Shown one piece after another: positions 1 to 5,529 of a DNA stretch of 5,600 bases. Each line of letters starts with the position of its first letter. The stretch's first letter is position 1. Both the position numbers and the translations under genes were made by a program. The notes below the pieces were generated by a model. It had not been told where the DNA came from. It saw only the letters and a program-made list of their open reading frames with translations, and ran no database searches. The stretch comes from Bacteroidales bacterium (GTDB lineage: Bacteria; Bacteroidota; Bacteroidia; Bacteroidales; GCA-2711565). The DNA lies in assembly GCA_029938505.1 (NCBI GenBank), contig JAOZUV010000103.1, positions 1,472 to 7,071 of the forward strand. The letters are read 5' to 3'.

Positions 1-36
1 TGTTATTACACCCCCTTTTCAATACCATTTCATCCC

Positions 37-372
37 TTATTCTTTGTTTTCCTTTTTCTCGATAAAATAATTGATGATTAAGCCGAGTCCGCCGCAAAGA
101 AAGATCATTGAAAAATATGATACTTCTTCTTGTAAACGTGTGGAAACATCTAAAATATTTCCGAGTAGAATTCCAACAGCTACACCTACAAATAACATCC
201 CAAATTTAAGGGTTGTAGAGCTGTTTTTCTTGCTGATAAAGAATGATGCATCTACTCCTTTTTCTAATAAGGCCATTCTTTCTTTTCTTCTAATTCCGAT
301 GTAAATGATTGCGAAAATAAATCCGAATATTACTGTGAGAATTATCGATGCTCCTAAAGGTCCGTCGTCCAT
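37..372 (-). CDS. DUF6249-like small membrane protein
   Basis: This 111-residue protein resembles the DUF6249 family, which is widespread in Bacteroidota and has no known biochemical function. Three hydrophobic segments are visible, at about residues 8-27, 57-75 and 86-103. The family-like motif ERMALLEKGVDASFF follows the first helix at residues 31-45 and should lie in a short loop. The C-terminus is charged (EKKENKE). I chose the ATG at 372; the frame also extends to a TTG at 396, but that would add eight residues (FNLKLKK after the start) to a protein that begins naturally with MDDGPLG. No Shine-Dalgarno is seen, only an A-rich leader. It diverges from the ECF sigma gene, and genes of this family are often found near ECF sigma factors, so a role in envelope sensing is possible but inferred. 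No terminator follows before the window edge, so it may be in an operon with a gene further left. The family call is from memory of the motif. Confidence 0.8.
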   Translation of the reverse strand: MDDGPLGASIILTVIFGFIFAIIYIGIRRKERMALLEKGVDASFFISKKNSSTTLKFGMLFVGVAVGILLGNILDVSTRLQEEVSYFSMIFLCGGLGLIINYFIEKKENKE

Positions 373-420
373 TTTTTTAAGTTTTAAGTTAAACAATTGC
401 GTTTTCTACTTCGTATGACG

Positions 421-453
421 CAAGATTATTTTTTAGGTTACAGATTATTCAAA
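421..453 (-). promoter_or_regulatory. Predicted Bacteroidota-type promoter for the DUF6249-like gene
   Basis: Read on the minus strand, TTTG (453-450) is followed after 21 bases by TAATCTTG (428-421). That is one mismatch from the Bacteroidota -7 consensus TAnnTTTG, and the spacing is within the usual range. Transcription would begin near 414-416, giving a leader of about 43 bases before the ATG at 372. This is a motif match only, in an AT-rich region. Confidence 0.45.
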
Positions 454-587
454 TTTAAGCTTATTTTGGCTTATTAAAAATATTGAAATTATATATCTAG
501 TATTCAACATCCTTTATTAATTCTTAATATTACTAACTTTACCCTATAAAATATGTTGTTGACCGAATTTTGATTGCTTAAAGATCA

Positions 588-619
588 TTTGAAAGTATAT
601 TGTAACCTTTATATTTTTT
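588..619 (+). promoter_or_regulatory. Predicted Bacteroidota-type promoter for the sigma-factor gene
   Basis: TTTG (588-591) is followed after 20 bases by TATTTTTT (612-619), which matches TAnnTTTG except at the last base. The -7 box ends 18 bases before the ATG at 638, nearly the same layout as the better glnS promoter (19 bases). The rest of the 373-637 gap is AT-rich, and I see no RNA gene or further ORF in it. An autoregulated ECF-type promoter could also lie here, but no consensus is known to me that would let me mark it. Confidence 0.35.
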
Positions 620-637
620 CGTAGTCTAAATAATTGA

Positions 638-1213
638 ATGATGCAGCAGAAAGATTTATACTATATAGATAAAGTGCTGAGTGGGGATACTGCATCCTTT
701 ACTATACTTGTGAACAGGCATAAAGATATGGTGTTTACAATAGTAAAAAGGATACTGAGAAGCAGGGAAGATGCTGAAGAAATAGCACAAGATGTTTTTT
801 TAAAGGCCTTCCAATCCTTGCAAAAGTTCAAAAGAGAGGCAAAATTCTCAACCTGGTTATATCGGATTGCTTATAATACGGCCATTTCAAAAACCAGAAA
901 AAAGCGCATAGAAGTTTCGGCTATTGAGGATAGTGTTATAGAAAACTATACTTTTGACGAAATTATTGAAGAGCTGGATGAATTTAGTCTGGATGATAAA
1001 AGAAAGTACTTTGAAAATGCTTTAAAAAAGATACCTGAAGAGAATGCTTTATTGCTAACGATGTTTTATTTAGATGAGCAATCGATTGAACAAATTAGCG
1101 AAATTAGTGGCTTATCGGTATCAAATGTAAAGGTAAAACTTCACCGAATTCGGAAAAAATTGTATCAATCGATAGAAGAGATGATGAAGTTCCGACTAAG
1201 TGAAACGCTTTAA
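638..1213 (+). CDS. ECF-family RNA polymerase sigma factor (sigma-70 regions 2 and 4)
   Basis: This 191-residue protein has the two-domain layout of extracytoplasmic-function sigma factors, which direct core RNA polymerase to a small set of promoters. Region 2 spans about residues 20-90: the core-binding helix holds SREDAEEIAQDVFLKAF (42-58), and the FSTWLYRIAYNTAISKTRKKR segment (70-90) is the usual -10 recognition and melting part. An acidic linker (about 97-120, rich in D and E) joins it to region 4 (about 125-178), where LPEE-type KKIPEENALLLTMFYLD is followed by the helix-turn-helix IEQISEISGLSVSNVKVKLHRIRKKL. Region 3 is absent, as expected. The start is ATG at 638, with an in-frame TGA immediately before it; a second ATG at 641 is equally possible. 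It ends 14 bases before a membrane-protein gene that is its likely anti-sigma factor. Family assignment is firm; the regulon and signal cannot be read from the sequence. Confidence 0.95.
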   Translation: MMQQKDLYYIDKVLSGDTASFTILVNRHKDMVFTIVKRILRSREDAEEIAQDVFLKAFQSLQKFKREAKFSTWLYRIAYNTAISKTRKKRIEVSAIEDSVIENYTFDEIIEELDEFSLDDKRKYFENALKKIPEENALLLTMFYLDEQSIEQISEISGLSVSNVKVKLHRIRKKLYQSIEEMMKFRLSETL

Positions 1214-1215
1214 AT

Positions 1216-1221
1216 AAGGAG
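1216..1221 (+). promoter_or_regulatory. Clear Shine-Dalgarno site for the putative anti-sigma gene
   Basis: AAGGAG lies 6 bases before the ATG at 1228, just after the sigma-factor stop codon. It is the only strong purine-rich site before a start in this window; the other genes have A-rich leaders without one. It supports the 1228 start and suggests active translation of the second gene from a shared transcript. Confidence 0.6.
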
Positions 1222-1227
1222 ATTGAA

Positions 1228-1680
1228 ATGGGAAATTCAAACGAATTTAAAGACGTATTTTTAAAGAAGATGTTTAAAACATCTTCATTGGATAAACCGT
1301 CAGATAATTTTACGGCGAATTTAATGAACCGCATTCAAACGGAAGTGGTTCTGAAAAAGGAAGCTGACAAGCCAATTATTGAACCTATCTATTGGTTAAT
1401 GATAGGCGCAGCTTTAATTGTTGCAGCTTATCTATTATTCCAAATGGATTGGTCATTTGTGTCAGTTTTAATGGGGGAGCTTAATATTAAACCTATAGAG
1501 TTGCCTGAATTACCTGAGCTGCCTAAGATCTCGTTAAATATTTTTGGTAGTCTCCAAGAATCTTTGAAAGCAATTCAAGTTCCATCTGTGCTTATTATAG
1601 CTATTGTTGCTGTTGGATCATTAATCACCATTGATAGAATTTTAAAAAGCAGAACCAACGCAAAGCTTCTTTTATTTTAA
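1228..1680 (+). CDS. Two-helix membrane protein, putative anti-sigma factor
   Basis: This 150-residue protein follows the ECF sigma gene by 14 bases. Residues 1-52 are hydrophilic and probably cytoplasmic, with the segment KPSDNFTANLMNRI (23-36) that resembles the N-terminal helix seen in many Bacteroidota proteins encoded right after ECF sigma factors. Transmembrane helices are predicted at about 54-72 and 119-135. Between them lies a loop of about 45 residues containing a proline-glutamate run, ELPELPELPK (91-100), probably on the periplasmic side. A short basic tail (KSRTNAK) ends the chain. No HxxxCxxC zinc-binding motif is present, so it is not a classical ZAS-type anti-sigma factor. The role is inferred from gene order, topology and the N-terminal motif; it could instead be an unrelated membrane protein. 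A perfect 10-bp-arm palindrome lies within codons 13-20. Confidence 0.75.
   Translation: MGNSNEFKDVFLKKMFKTSSLDKPSDNFTANLMNRIQTEVVLKKEADKPIIEPIYWLMIGAALIVAAYLLFQMDWSFVSVLMGELNIKPIELPELPELPKISLNIFGSLQESLKAIQVPSVLIIAIVAVGSLITIDRILKSRTNAKLLLF
1266..1286. repeat. Near-perfect palindrome inside the putative anti-sigma gene
   Basis: GAAGATGTTT (1266-1275) and its exact reverse complement AAACATCTTC (1277-1286) flank a single central A. It lies 36 bases after the start codon. As RNA the hairpin would have to open a few inner pairs to form a loop; as DNA it has the shape of a dimeric regulator site. Function is unknown. Confidence 0.6.
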
Positions 1681-1710
1681 TATTTTCTATTTTTATAGAA
1701 AAATAAAAAG

Positions 1711-2589
1711 ATGTTCCCTGAAATCATACAACAAAAAATAATTCAAATCCTGTCTTCTAAGCAACAGAAAGAAGTCAGGATTTTTGCATCTCAGCCATTG
1801 ATTGGAGGAGATATTAATTCTGCTTCCCGCATCGAAACATCTCTTGGTTATTTCTTTGTAAAATGGAATCAGGCGGATAAATTTCCTGAGATGTTTGAAA
1901 AAGAAGCCAAAGGTTTGAATCTGCTACGAACATCAAATTACCTCAGAATTCCTGAAGTGAAAATTGCTGATTCGGTTGGTGAGCATTCTTTTTTGGTTTT
2001 AGAATATTTGGAACAAGCCCCGCATGAAACTAATTTTTGGACAAATTTTGGAACGGGATTAGCCAAGCTTCATAAAGCCTCTGCAGACTATTTTGGATTG
2101 GATCATAATAATTACATTGGTTCATTACCACAATCAAATTGTAAAAAAGATAATTGGATAGATTTTTTTACTGAAGAACGCCTCAATTTTCAGCTGAGGT
2201 TGGCTCGCGATTCGCACTTGGTCGACAGCACTATTTTGAGTGCTTCTGAACGACTTTTTAAACGATTGAATGAGTTTATTCCCAAAGAGTCTCCAGCTTT
2301 ATTGCATGGCGATTTATGGAGCGGGAATTTTATGGTTGGAGAAAATGCTGAGGCTTGCTTGATTGACCCTGCTGTTTATTATGGCCATCGTGAAATGGAT
2401 CTTGCTATGACAAAGCTTTTTGGCGGATTCAATCAATCTTTTTATGATGCTTATCATCAAGAATATCCCCTAGAAAAAGGATGGGAAAAACGTATGGATA
2501 TTTGTAATTTATATCCTTTGCTGGTTCATGTAAATTTGTTTGGCGGAGCTTATGTTTCGCAAGTGGTTTCTATCCTCAAAAGATTTTAA
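1711..2589 (+). CDS. Fructosamine/ketosamine-3-kinase family protein
   Basis: At 292 residues this has the normal length for the FN3K/YniA family, cytosolic kinases that phosphorylate the third carbon of sugar adducts on protein lysines or free amines, so that the adduct falls off (deglycation). Visible motifs, in order: GGDINSA (32-38), the nucleotide-loop signature of the family; FVKW with candidate ATP-binding Lys51; Glu65 in FEKEAKGL as its likely partner; hinge-like LVLEYLE (95-101); GTGLAKLHK (114-122); catalytic loop HGDLWSGN (199-206) with Asp201 and Asn206; and IDPAVYYGHREMDLAM (218-233), with Asp219 as the metal ligand. No key residue is missing. The ATG at 1711 follows an A-rich leader and lies 30 bases after the putative anti-sigma gene, so read-through transcription is likely; I found no good promoter of its own. 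Bacterial members probably act on ribulosamines or erythrulosamines more than fructosamines, but the substrate here is not determined. Confidence 0.93.
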   Translation: MFPEIIQQKIIQILSSKQQKEVRIFASQPLIGGDINSASRIETSLGYFFVKWNQADKFPEMFEKEAKGLNLLRTSNYLRIPEVKIADSVGEHSFLVLEYLEQAPHETNFWTNFGTGLAKLHKASADYFGLDHNNYIGSLPQSNCKKDNWIDFFTEERLNFQLRLARDSHLVDSTILSASERLFKRLNEFIPKESPALLHGDLWSGNFMVGENAEACLIDPAVYYGHREMDLAMTKLFGGFNQSFYDAYHQEYPLEKGWEKRMDICNLYPLLVHVNLFGGAYVSQVVSILKRF

Positions 2590-2591
2590 TA

Positions 2592-2714
2592 GAGACCCTG
2601 AATCAAGTTCAGGGTGACGTCTTAAATAATCAAAGTTTGACTCATTAAATGAGTAGCCGTCATGCTGAACTGATTGGCTACGCCGAGCTTCGTTACACTT
2701 CGGTTCAGCATCTC
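2592..2714. repeat. Composite palindromic intergenic repeat
   Basis: The ends form an imperfect inverted repeat: GAGACCCTGAA on the left against GAGATGCTGAA on the complementary strand at the right (9 of 11 identical). Three hairpins lie inside. ACCCTGAA/TTCAGGGT (2595-2602, 2608-2615) has a 5-base loop. ACTCATT/AATGAGT (2640-2646, 2648-2654) has one central base. ATGCTGAAC/GTTCAGCAT (2662-2670, 2703-2711) has a 32-base loop holding GGC-TAC-GCC and two CTTCG copies. GTGACG on the left and CGTCA on the right are also inverted. Such CCTGAA/TTCAGC repeats recur between genes in many Bacteroidota genomes (from memory). It fills most of the kinase-glnS gap and could help end kinase transcription. 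Confidence 0.7.
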
Positions 2715-2748
2715 AAAAATTTCTATTTAATACCTATTTCCCGAAAGA

Positions 2749-2780
2749 TTTGATAAACTTCGGATTATGTGCTAATTTTG
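2749..2780 (+). promoter_or_regulatory. Predicted Bacteroidota-type promoter for glnS
   Basis: TTTG (2749-2752) is followed after 20 bases by TAATTTTG (2773-2780), an exact match to the -7 consensus TAnnTTTG. Transcription would begin near 2786-2788, leaving a leader of only about 12-14 bases before the ATG at 2800. This is the strongest promoter match in the window and shows glnS can be expressed apart from the sigma/kinase cluster. Confidence 0.65.
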
Positions 2781-2799
2781 TTTCCCTAAAATAATAACG

Positions 2800-4506
2800 A
2801 TGAATACAAACAATGTGGAGGATGAAAGTGGCAAAAAAGCTTCTTTAAATTTTATAGAACAAATCATTGAAAAAGAAATTTCTGAAGCTAAACATCAGGG
2901 AAGGGTGCATACTCGTTTCCCCCCTGAGCCTAATGGATATTTACATATTGGTCATGCAAAATCAATTTGCTTGAATTTTGGCTTGGCAAAAACTTTCAAT
3001 GGTGTGTGCAATCTTCGCTTTGATGATACCAATCCGGTGAAAGAAGATGTTGAGTATGTTGACTCAATACAAGAAGATATTAAATGGTTGGGTTTTGATT
3101 GGGAAGATCGTTTGTATTATGCTTCTGATTACTTTGAACAATTATATGAATGGGCTGTAAAAATTATCAAAGCGGGTAAAGCATATATTGATGATCAAAC
3201 AGCTGAAGAAATTTCTGCGACCAGAGGAACTCCATCTAAACCTGGTACTCTAAGTCCTTATCGTGATCGTACAATTGAAGAAAATTTAGATTTATTTGCA
3301 CGTATGCGTAAAGGTGAATTTGAAGATGGTTCACGTGTGCTTCGTGCAAAAGTTGATATGGCTTCGCCTAATATGCAGCTTCGAGATCCTGCCATGTATC
3401 GCATCAAACATGCCCATCATCATCGTACAGGTGATAAATGGTGTATCTACCCCATGTATGATTTTGCCCATGGTCAATCTGATTTTATAGAGGGGATTAC
3501 TAATTCTGTTTGTACACTAGAATTTGAGGTGCATCGTCCACTATACAATTGGTATTTGGATCAGATAGTTGAAGAAGGAGGCTATCGTCCTCAACAAACT
3601 GAATTTGCTCGTTTAAATATTAGCTATACAGTGATGAGTAAACGTAAGTTGTTGCAATTGGTTGAAGAAGGCCATGTAAATGGTTGGGATGATCCGCGAA
3701 TGCCTACTATTTCTGGCTATCGTCGAAGAGGTTTTACTCCCGAATCCATCCGTAATTTTGCGGAACGCATTGGTATTGCTAAACGCGATAATGTAATTGA
3801 TGTTGGATTTTTAGAGCATGCTGTTCGCGAAGATTTAAATAAAAAAGCCAATCGTGTGATGGCGGTTCTGGATCCTTTAAAAGTGATCATAACGAATTAT
3901 CCTGAAGGACAAACAGAGGCCCTTGAAGTTGTTAATAATCCTGAGGATGAAACGGCTGGAAAACGTATCGTTAATTTTAGTCGTGAGCTCTATATTGAGC
4001 GTAGCGATTTTATGGAAGATGCCCCGAAGAAATTTTTCCGTTTAGCACCCGATCGTGAAGTTCGTTTGCGTTCTGCTTATATCATAAAATGCGAGAAAGT
4101 AATTAAAGATGAAAATGGTAATGTTACTGAATTACATTGTACATACGATGTCGATACTAAGAGTGGTACAGGAACAGCTCAGCGTAAGGTTAAAGGAACC
4201 ATTCATTGGTTATCTGCCCCTCATGCAATGGAAGCTGAGGTTCGTTTATATGATCGTTTATTCGTGACTGAAAATCCGGATATAGCGGAAGAAGGAAAAG
4301 ATTTTAAATCGAATATGAATCCAAATTCTTTACAAAAGATCACTGCTTTTGTAGAGCCATTTATGAAAGATGCGAAAGTGCTGGATAAAGTACAGTTTGT
4401 GAGAACCGGATATTTTTGTGTGGATAAAGATTCTACAACCGATAAATTAGTTTTCAATCGCACCCTTGCTCTTAAAGATTCCTGGGCGAAGCAGCAGAAA
4501 AAATAA
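2800..4506 (+). CDS. glnS: Glutamine--tRNA ligase (glutaminyl-tRNA synthetase)
   Basis: This cytosolic class I aminoacyl-tRNA synthetase joins glutamine to tRNA-Gln using ATP. Its 568 residues are slightly longer than the E. coli enzyme (about 554) and align with it along nearly the whole length. The catalytic Rossmann core starts at about residue 35 with [18 protein letters not shown]; the HIGH motif is at 49-52. [14 protein letters not shown] (from about 74) carries the acidic residues that contact the amino acid and the tRNA 3' end. CIYPMYDF and [14 protein letters not shown] (from 238) are typical of GlnRS. VMSKRKL (278-284) is the KMSKS equivalent. From about 345 onward are the two anticodon-binding beta-barrels, ending in [14 protein letters not shown]. 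The match to GlnRS rather than GluRS is clear throughout. A functional GlnRS means the cell need not depend on the Glu-tRNA(Gln) amidotransferase route, although this window does not show whether that is also present. It has its own promoter and terminator, so it is probably a single-gene unit. Confidence 0.98.
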   Translation: MNTNNVEDESGKKASLNFIEQIIEKEISEAKHQGRVHTRFPPEPNGYLHIGHAKSICLNFGLAKTFNGVCNLRFDDTNPVKEDVEYVDSIQEDIKWLGFDWEDRLYYASDYFEQLYEWAVKIIKAGKAYIDDQTAEEISATRGTPSKPGTLSPYRDRTIEENLDLFARMRKGEFEDGSRVLRAKVDMASPNMQLRDPAMYRIKHAHHHRTGDKWCIYPMYDFAHGQSDFIEGITNSVCTLEFEVHRPLYNWYLDQIVEEGGYRPQQTEFARLNISYTVMSKRKLLQLVEEGHVNGWDDPRMPTISGYRRRGFTPESIRNFAERIGIAKRDNVIDVGFLEHAVREDLNKKANRVMAVLDPLKVIITNYPEGQTEALEVVNNPEDETAGKRIVNFSRELYIERSDFMEDAPKKFFRLAPDREVRLRSAYIIKCEKVIKDENGNVTELHCTYDVDTKSGTGTAQRKVKGTIHWLSAPHAMEAEVRLYDRLFVTENPDIAEEGKDFKSNMNPNSLQKITAFVEPFMKDAKVLDKVQFVRTGYFCVDKDSTTDKLVFNRTLALKDSWAKQQKK

Positions 4507-4518
4507 AGGACACTAGAT

Positions 4519-4553
4519 GGTCGTTGAGCGTAGTCGAAACGCTGTCGAAGCGT
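4519..4553. repeat. Short GTCGAA-type intergenic repeat, copy 1
   Basis: The segment holds TTGAGCGTA followed by two GTCGAA units (starting 4533 and 4544, 11 bases apart), each continuing into a CG (GTCGAAACG, GTCGAAGCG). AGCGT (4527-4531) and ACGCT (4539-4543) can form a short stem. It lies between the glnS stop and its terminator. TTGAGCGTAGTCGAA-type sequences are frequent between genes in Bacteroidota (from memory). A second copy is at 5434-5460. Confidence 0.6.
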
Positions 4554-4562
4554 AAAATATTT

Positions 4563-4596
4563 GGGGTGTCATCTTAAGGTGACACCCTTTTTTTTT
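4563..4596 (+). terminator. Rho-independent terminator of glnS
   Basis: GGGTGTCA (4564-4571) pairs with TGACACCC (4580-4587), the stem can extend inward by a T-G and a C-G pair to a TTAA loop, and a run of nine T follows at once (4588-4596). It is 57 bases after the glnS stop and points rightward. Confidence 0.92.
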
Positions 4597-4645
4597 GATG
4601 AATATTTTGATTTCTACAATATATTTCCGAAGTTTACATAATAGA

Positions 4646-4674
4646 AGATGTTATTGCCTATTACCTTAACATCT
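4646..4674. repeat. Inverted repeat upstream of the membrane-protein gene
   Basis: AGATGTTA (4646-4653) and its exact reverse complement TAACATCT (4667-4674) are separated by 13 bases. The centre-to-centre distance is 21 bases, about two helical turns, as for some dimeric regulator sites. It lies 75 bases before the start of the membrane-protein gene and upstream of the tentative promoter. Its left arm plus flank, GAAGATGTT, also forms the arm of the palindrome at 1266-1286. Confidence 0.45.
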
Positions 4675-4720
4675 GACTCGTATTACTCCCCAAATTTTAA
4701 GTTAGAATTGGCTTAGATGG

Positions 4721-4727
4721 TAATTTG
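4721..4727 (+). promoter_or_regulatory. Tentative -7 box of the membrane-protein gene
   Basis: TAATTTG is one base short of TAnnTTTG and ends 21 bases before the ATG at 4749, close to the spacing at glnS and the sigma gene. No good TTTG is found about 20 bases upstream (only an A/T-rich TTTTAAG near 4695), so this is weak. Confidence 0.25.
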
Positions 4728-4748
4728 TTAATAATTAAAGATATATAG

Positions 4749-5294
4749 ATGTCATTTGATGATTATAGAGAAGAAAAAGTAAGCATTCTTAAATTTGTTT
4801 CATTTGTAGCAGCTTTGATAACTATTGGAAATTTTGTTCTTGCAATATCGAATTCGTTTAAATTACCCATACTTTATATACCTGAAATTGAGTTTGCTGA
4901 ATTAGCTACAAATATTAGAATTTCTGTAACTCTTATTTTAGAGCTGAGCTTAGCTTCTTTTTTTGGGTATTCAATGTGTAAATCAATTAAAGTATTAAAT
5001 ACTCATGCCGCACCTTCATTTGTACTTGTTTTCTTAATATCCATTATTTCTGCTTGGGTATCATTTTTTAATATTGAATATGTTTTATTAGGAGGTGCTA
5101 TTTTAAAAGGATTTTGGGAGTTGCTTGGGTTGTTTTTGCTATTATCACTGGCATATGGGATAGGAGCGTTTTTTATCTTCATTCATCATATGGATTTGAA
5201 ATGTAACAAAGTTGTTACATTTCAAAACCCCAGAGTATTATACTTAATACAAGGAATAGCTTTTATTCTGTTATATATTGGAGTCTTGATTTAA
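4749..5294 (+). CDS. Multi-pass membrane protein of unknown function
   Basis: I do not recognise the family. The 181-residue chain is mostly hydrophobic, with probable transmembrane helices at about 16-34, 57-78, 89-107, 122-146 and 162-180, giving five passes. The N-terminal MSFDDYREEKVSILK is charged and probably cytoplasmic. The loop between helices 4 and 5 (about 147-160) is polar and holds HHMDLKCNK. No signal peptide, catalytic motif, transporter signature or lipobox is seen. The ATG at 4749 has an AT-rich leader without a Shine-Dalgarno site, and it is the first in-frame start after the glnS terminator. The gene stands alone between the glnS terminator and the tRNA-Cys terminator, so context gives no hint of its job. 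Oddly, a perfect inverted repeat with 15-bp arms lies within codons for residues about 149-160. The open frame and helix pattern make it a real gene with fair certainty. Confidence 0.75.
   Translation: MSFDDYREEKVSILKFVSFVAALITIGNFVLAISNSFKLPILYIPEIEFAELATNIRISVTLILELSLASFFGYSMCKSIKVLNTHAAPSFVLVFLISIISAWVSFFNIEYVLLGGAILKGFWELLGLFLLLSLAYGIGAFFIFIHHMDLKCNKVVTFQNPRVLYLIQGIAFILLYIGVLI
5195..5226. repeat. Perfect inverted repeat with 15-bp arms inside the membrane-protein gene
   Basis: TTTGAAATGTAACAA (5195-5209) and its exact reverse complement TTGTTACATTTCAAA (5212-5226) flank a 2-base centre (AG). The repeat is fully coding, specifying the polar loop before the last helix and the start of what follows. 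It lacks a T-run, so it is not a standard terminator. Confidence 0.8.
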
Positions 5295-5433
5295 TTTATA
5301 TTAAATGGCTTTTCTTATAGAATTTGCATTACTTAATTGGAATAGAAATTTAAGGCTTTTTGGGTAGAGATTTGCTAAAAATTCCATAACGAAACAAATT
5401 TAAAAATGATTTTATTGAGGCTTATCGTATGTA

Positions 5434-5460
5434 TGAGCTTGTCGAAGGAAAGTCGAAACG
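5434..5460. repeat. Short GTCGAA-type intergenic repeat, copy 2
   Basis: ATGAGCTT is followed by GTCGAAGGA (5441-5449) and GTCGAAACG (5452-5460). As in copy 1 at 4519-4553, the two GTCGAA units begin 11 bases apart and follow a TGAGC. It lies between the membrane-protein gene and the tRNA terminator. The preceding 5295-5433 is AT-rich, and I see no gene or terminator in it. Confidence 0.5.
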
Positions 5461-5495
5461 TTATTTTAGATGAGTTTAATGATCATGATGGACAT

Positions 5496-5527
5496 AAAAA
5501 TCCTTCAGCAAATGCTGAAGGATTTTT
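5496..5527 (-). terminator. Intrinsic terminator of tRNA-Cys (possibly bidirectional)
   Basis: AAAAATCCTTCAGCA (5496-5510) and TGCTGAAGGATTTTT (5513-5527) are exact reverse complements around AA. Read on the minus strand, the GC-containing stem core TCCTTCAGCA/TGCTGAAGGA ends in a short T-run, three bases after the tRNA 3' end. The A/T flanks are symmetric, so it could also stop rightward transcripts from the membrane-protein gene, which has no other terminator. Confidence 0.88.
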
Positions 5528-5529
5528 TG

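Noticed and set aside
1..36. Possible start region of a further minus-strand gene (AAAAGGGGGTG read on the minus strand at 19-9)
   Set aside because: The purine-rich stretch could be a Shine-Dalgarno site, but no start codon with an open frame is inside the window, so no gene can be supported.
71..304. Plus-strand open frame opposite the DUF6249-like gene
   Set aside because: Its translation has no domain character and lies wholly antisense to a better-supported membrane-protein gene.
373..396. Longer DUF6249-like protein starting at TTG (396)
   Set aside because: The eight added residues are not family-like, and an ATG giving a natural N-terminus is available at 372.
1104..1334. Minus-strand open frame across the sigma/anti-sigma junction
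   Set aside because: It is antisense to the ends of two well-supported genes, with no leader or motif of its own.
1683..1702. TTTTCTAT/ATAGAAAA hairpin between the putative anti-sigma gene and the kinase gene
   Set aside because: The stem is almost all A-T and has no following T-run, so it is too weak to call a terminator; an AT-rich chance repeat is likely.
2607..2640. Riboswitch or T-box leader before glnS
   Set aside because: The predicted glnS transcript start leaves a leader of only about a dozen bases, and the upstream hairpins belong to an intergenic repeat.
3296..3490. Out-of-frame plus-strand open frame inside glnS
   Set aside because: It is a frame shadow of the highly conserved GlnRS catalytic domain.
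4221..4463. Minus-strand open frame opposite the end of glnS
   Set aside because: It is antisense to the conserved GlnRS C-terminus and has no supporting signal.
5501..5520. Similarity of the tRNA terminator stem (TTCAGCA/TGCTGAA) to the repeat at 2662-2711
   Set aside because: Only seven or eight bases are shared and the hairpin is fully explained as a terminator.
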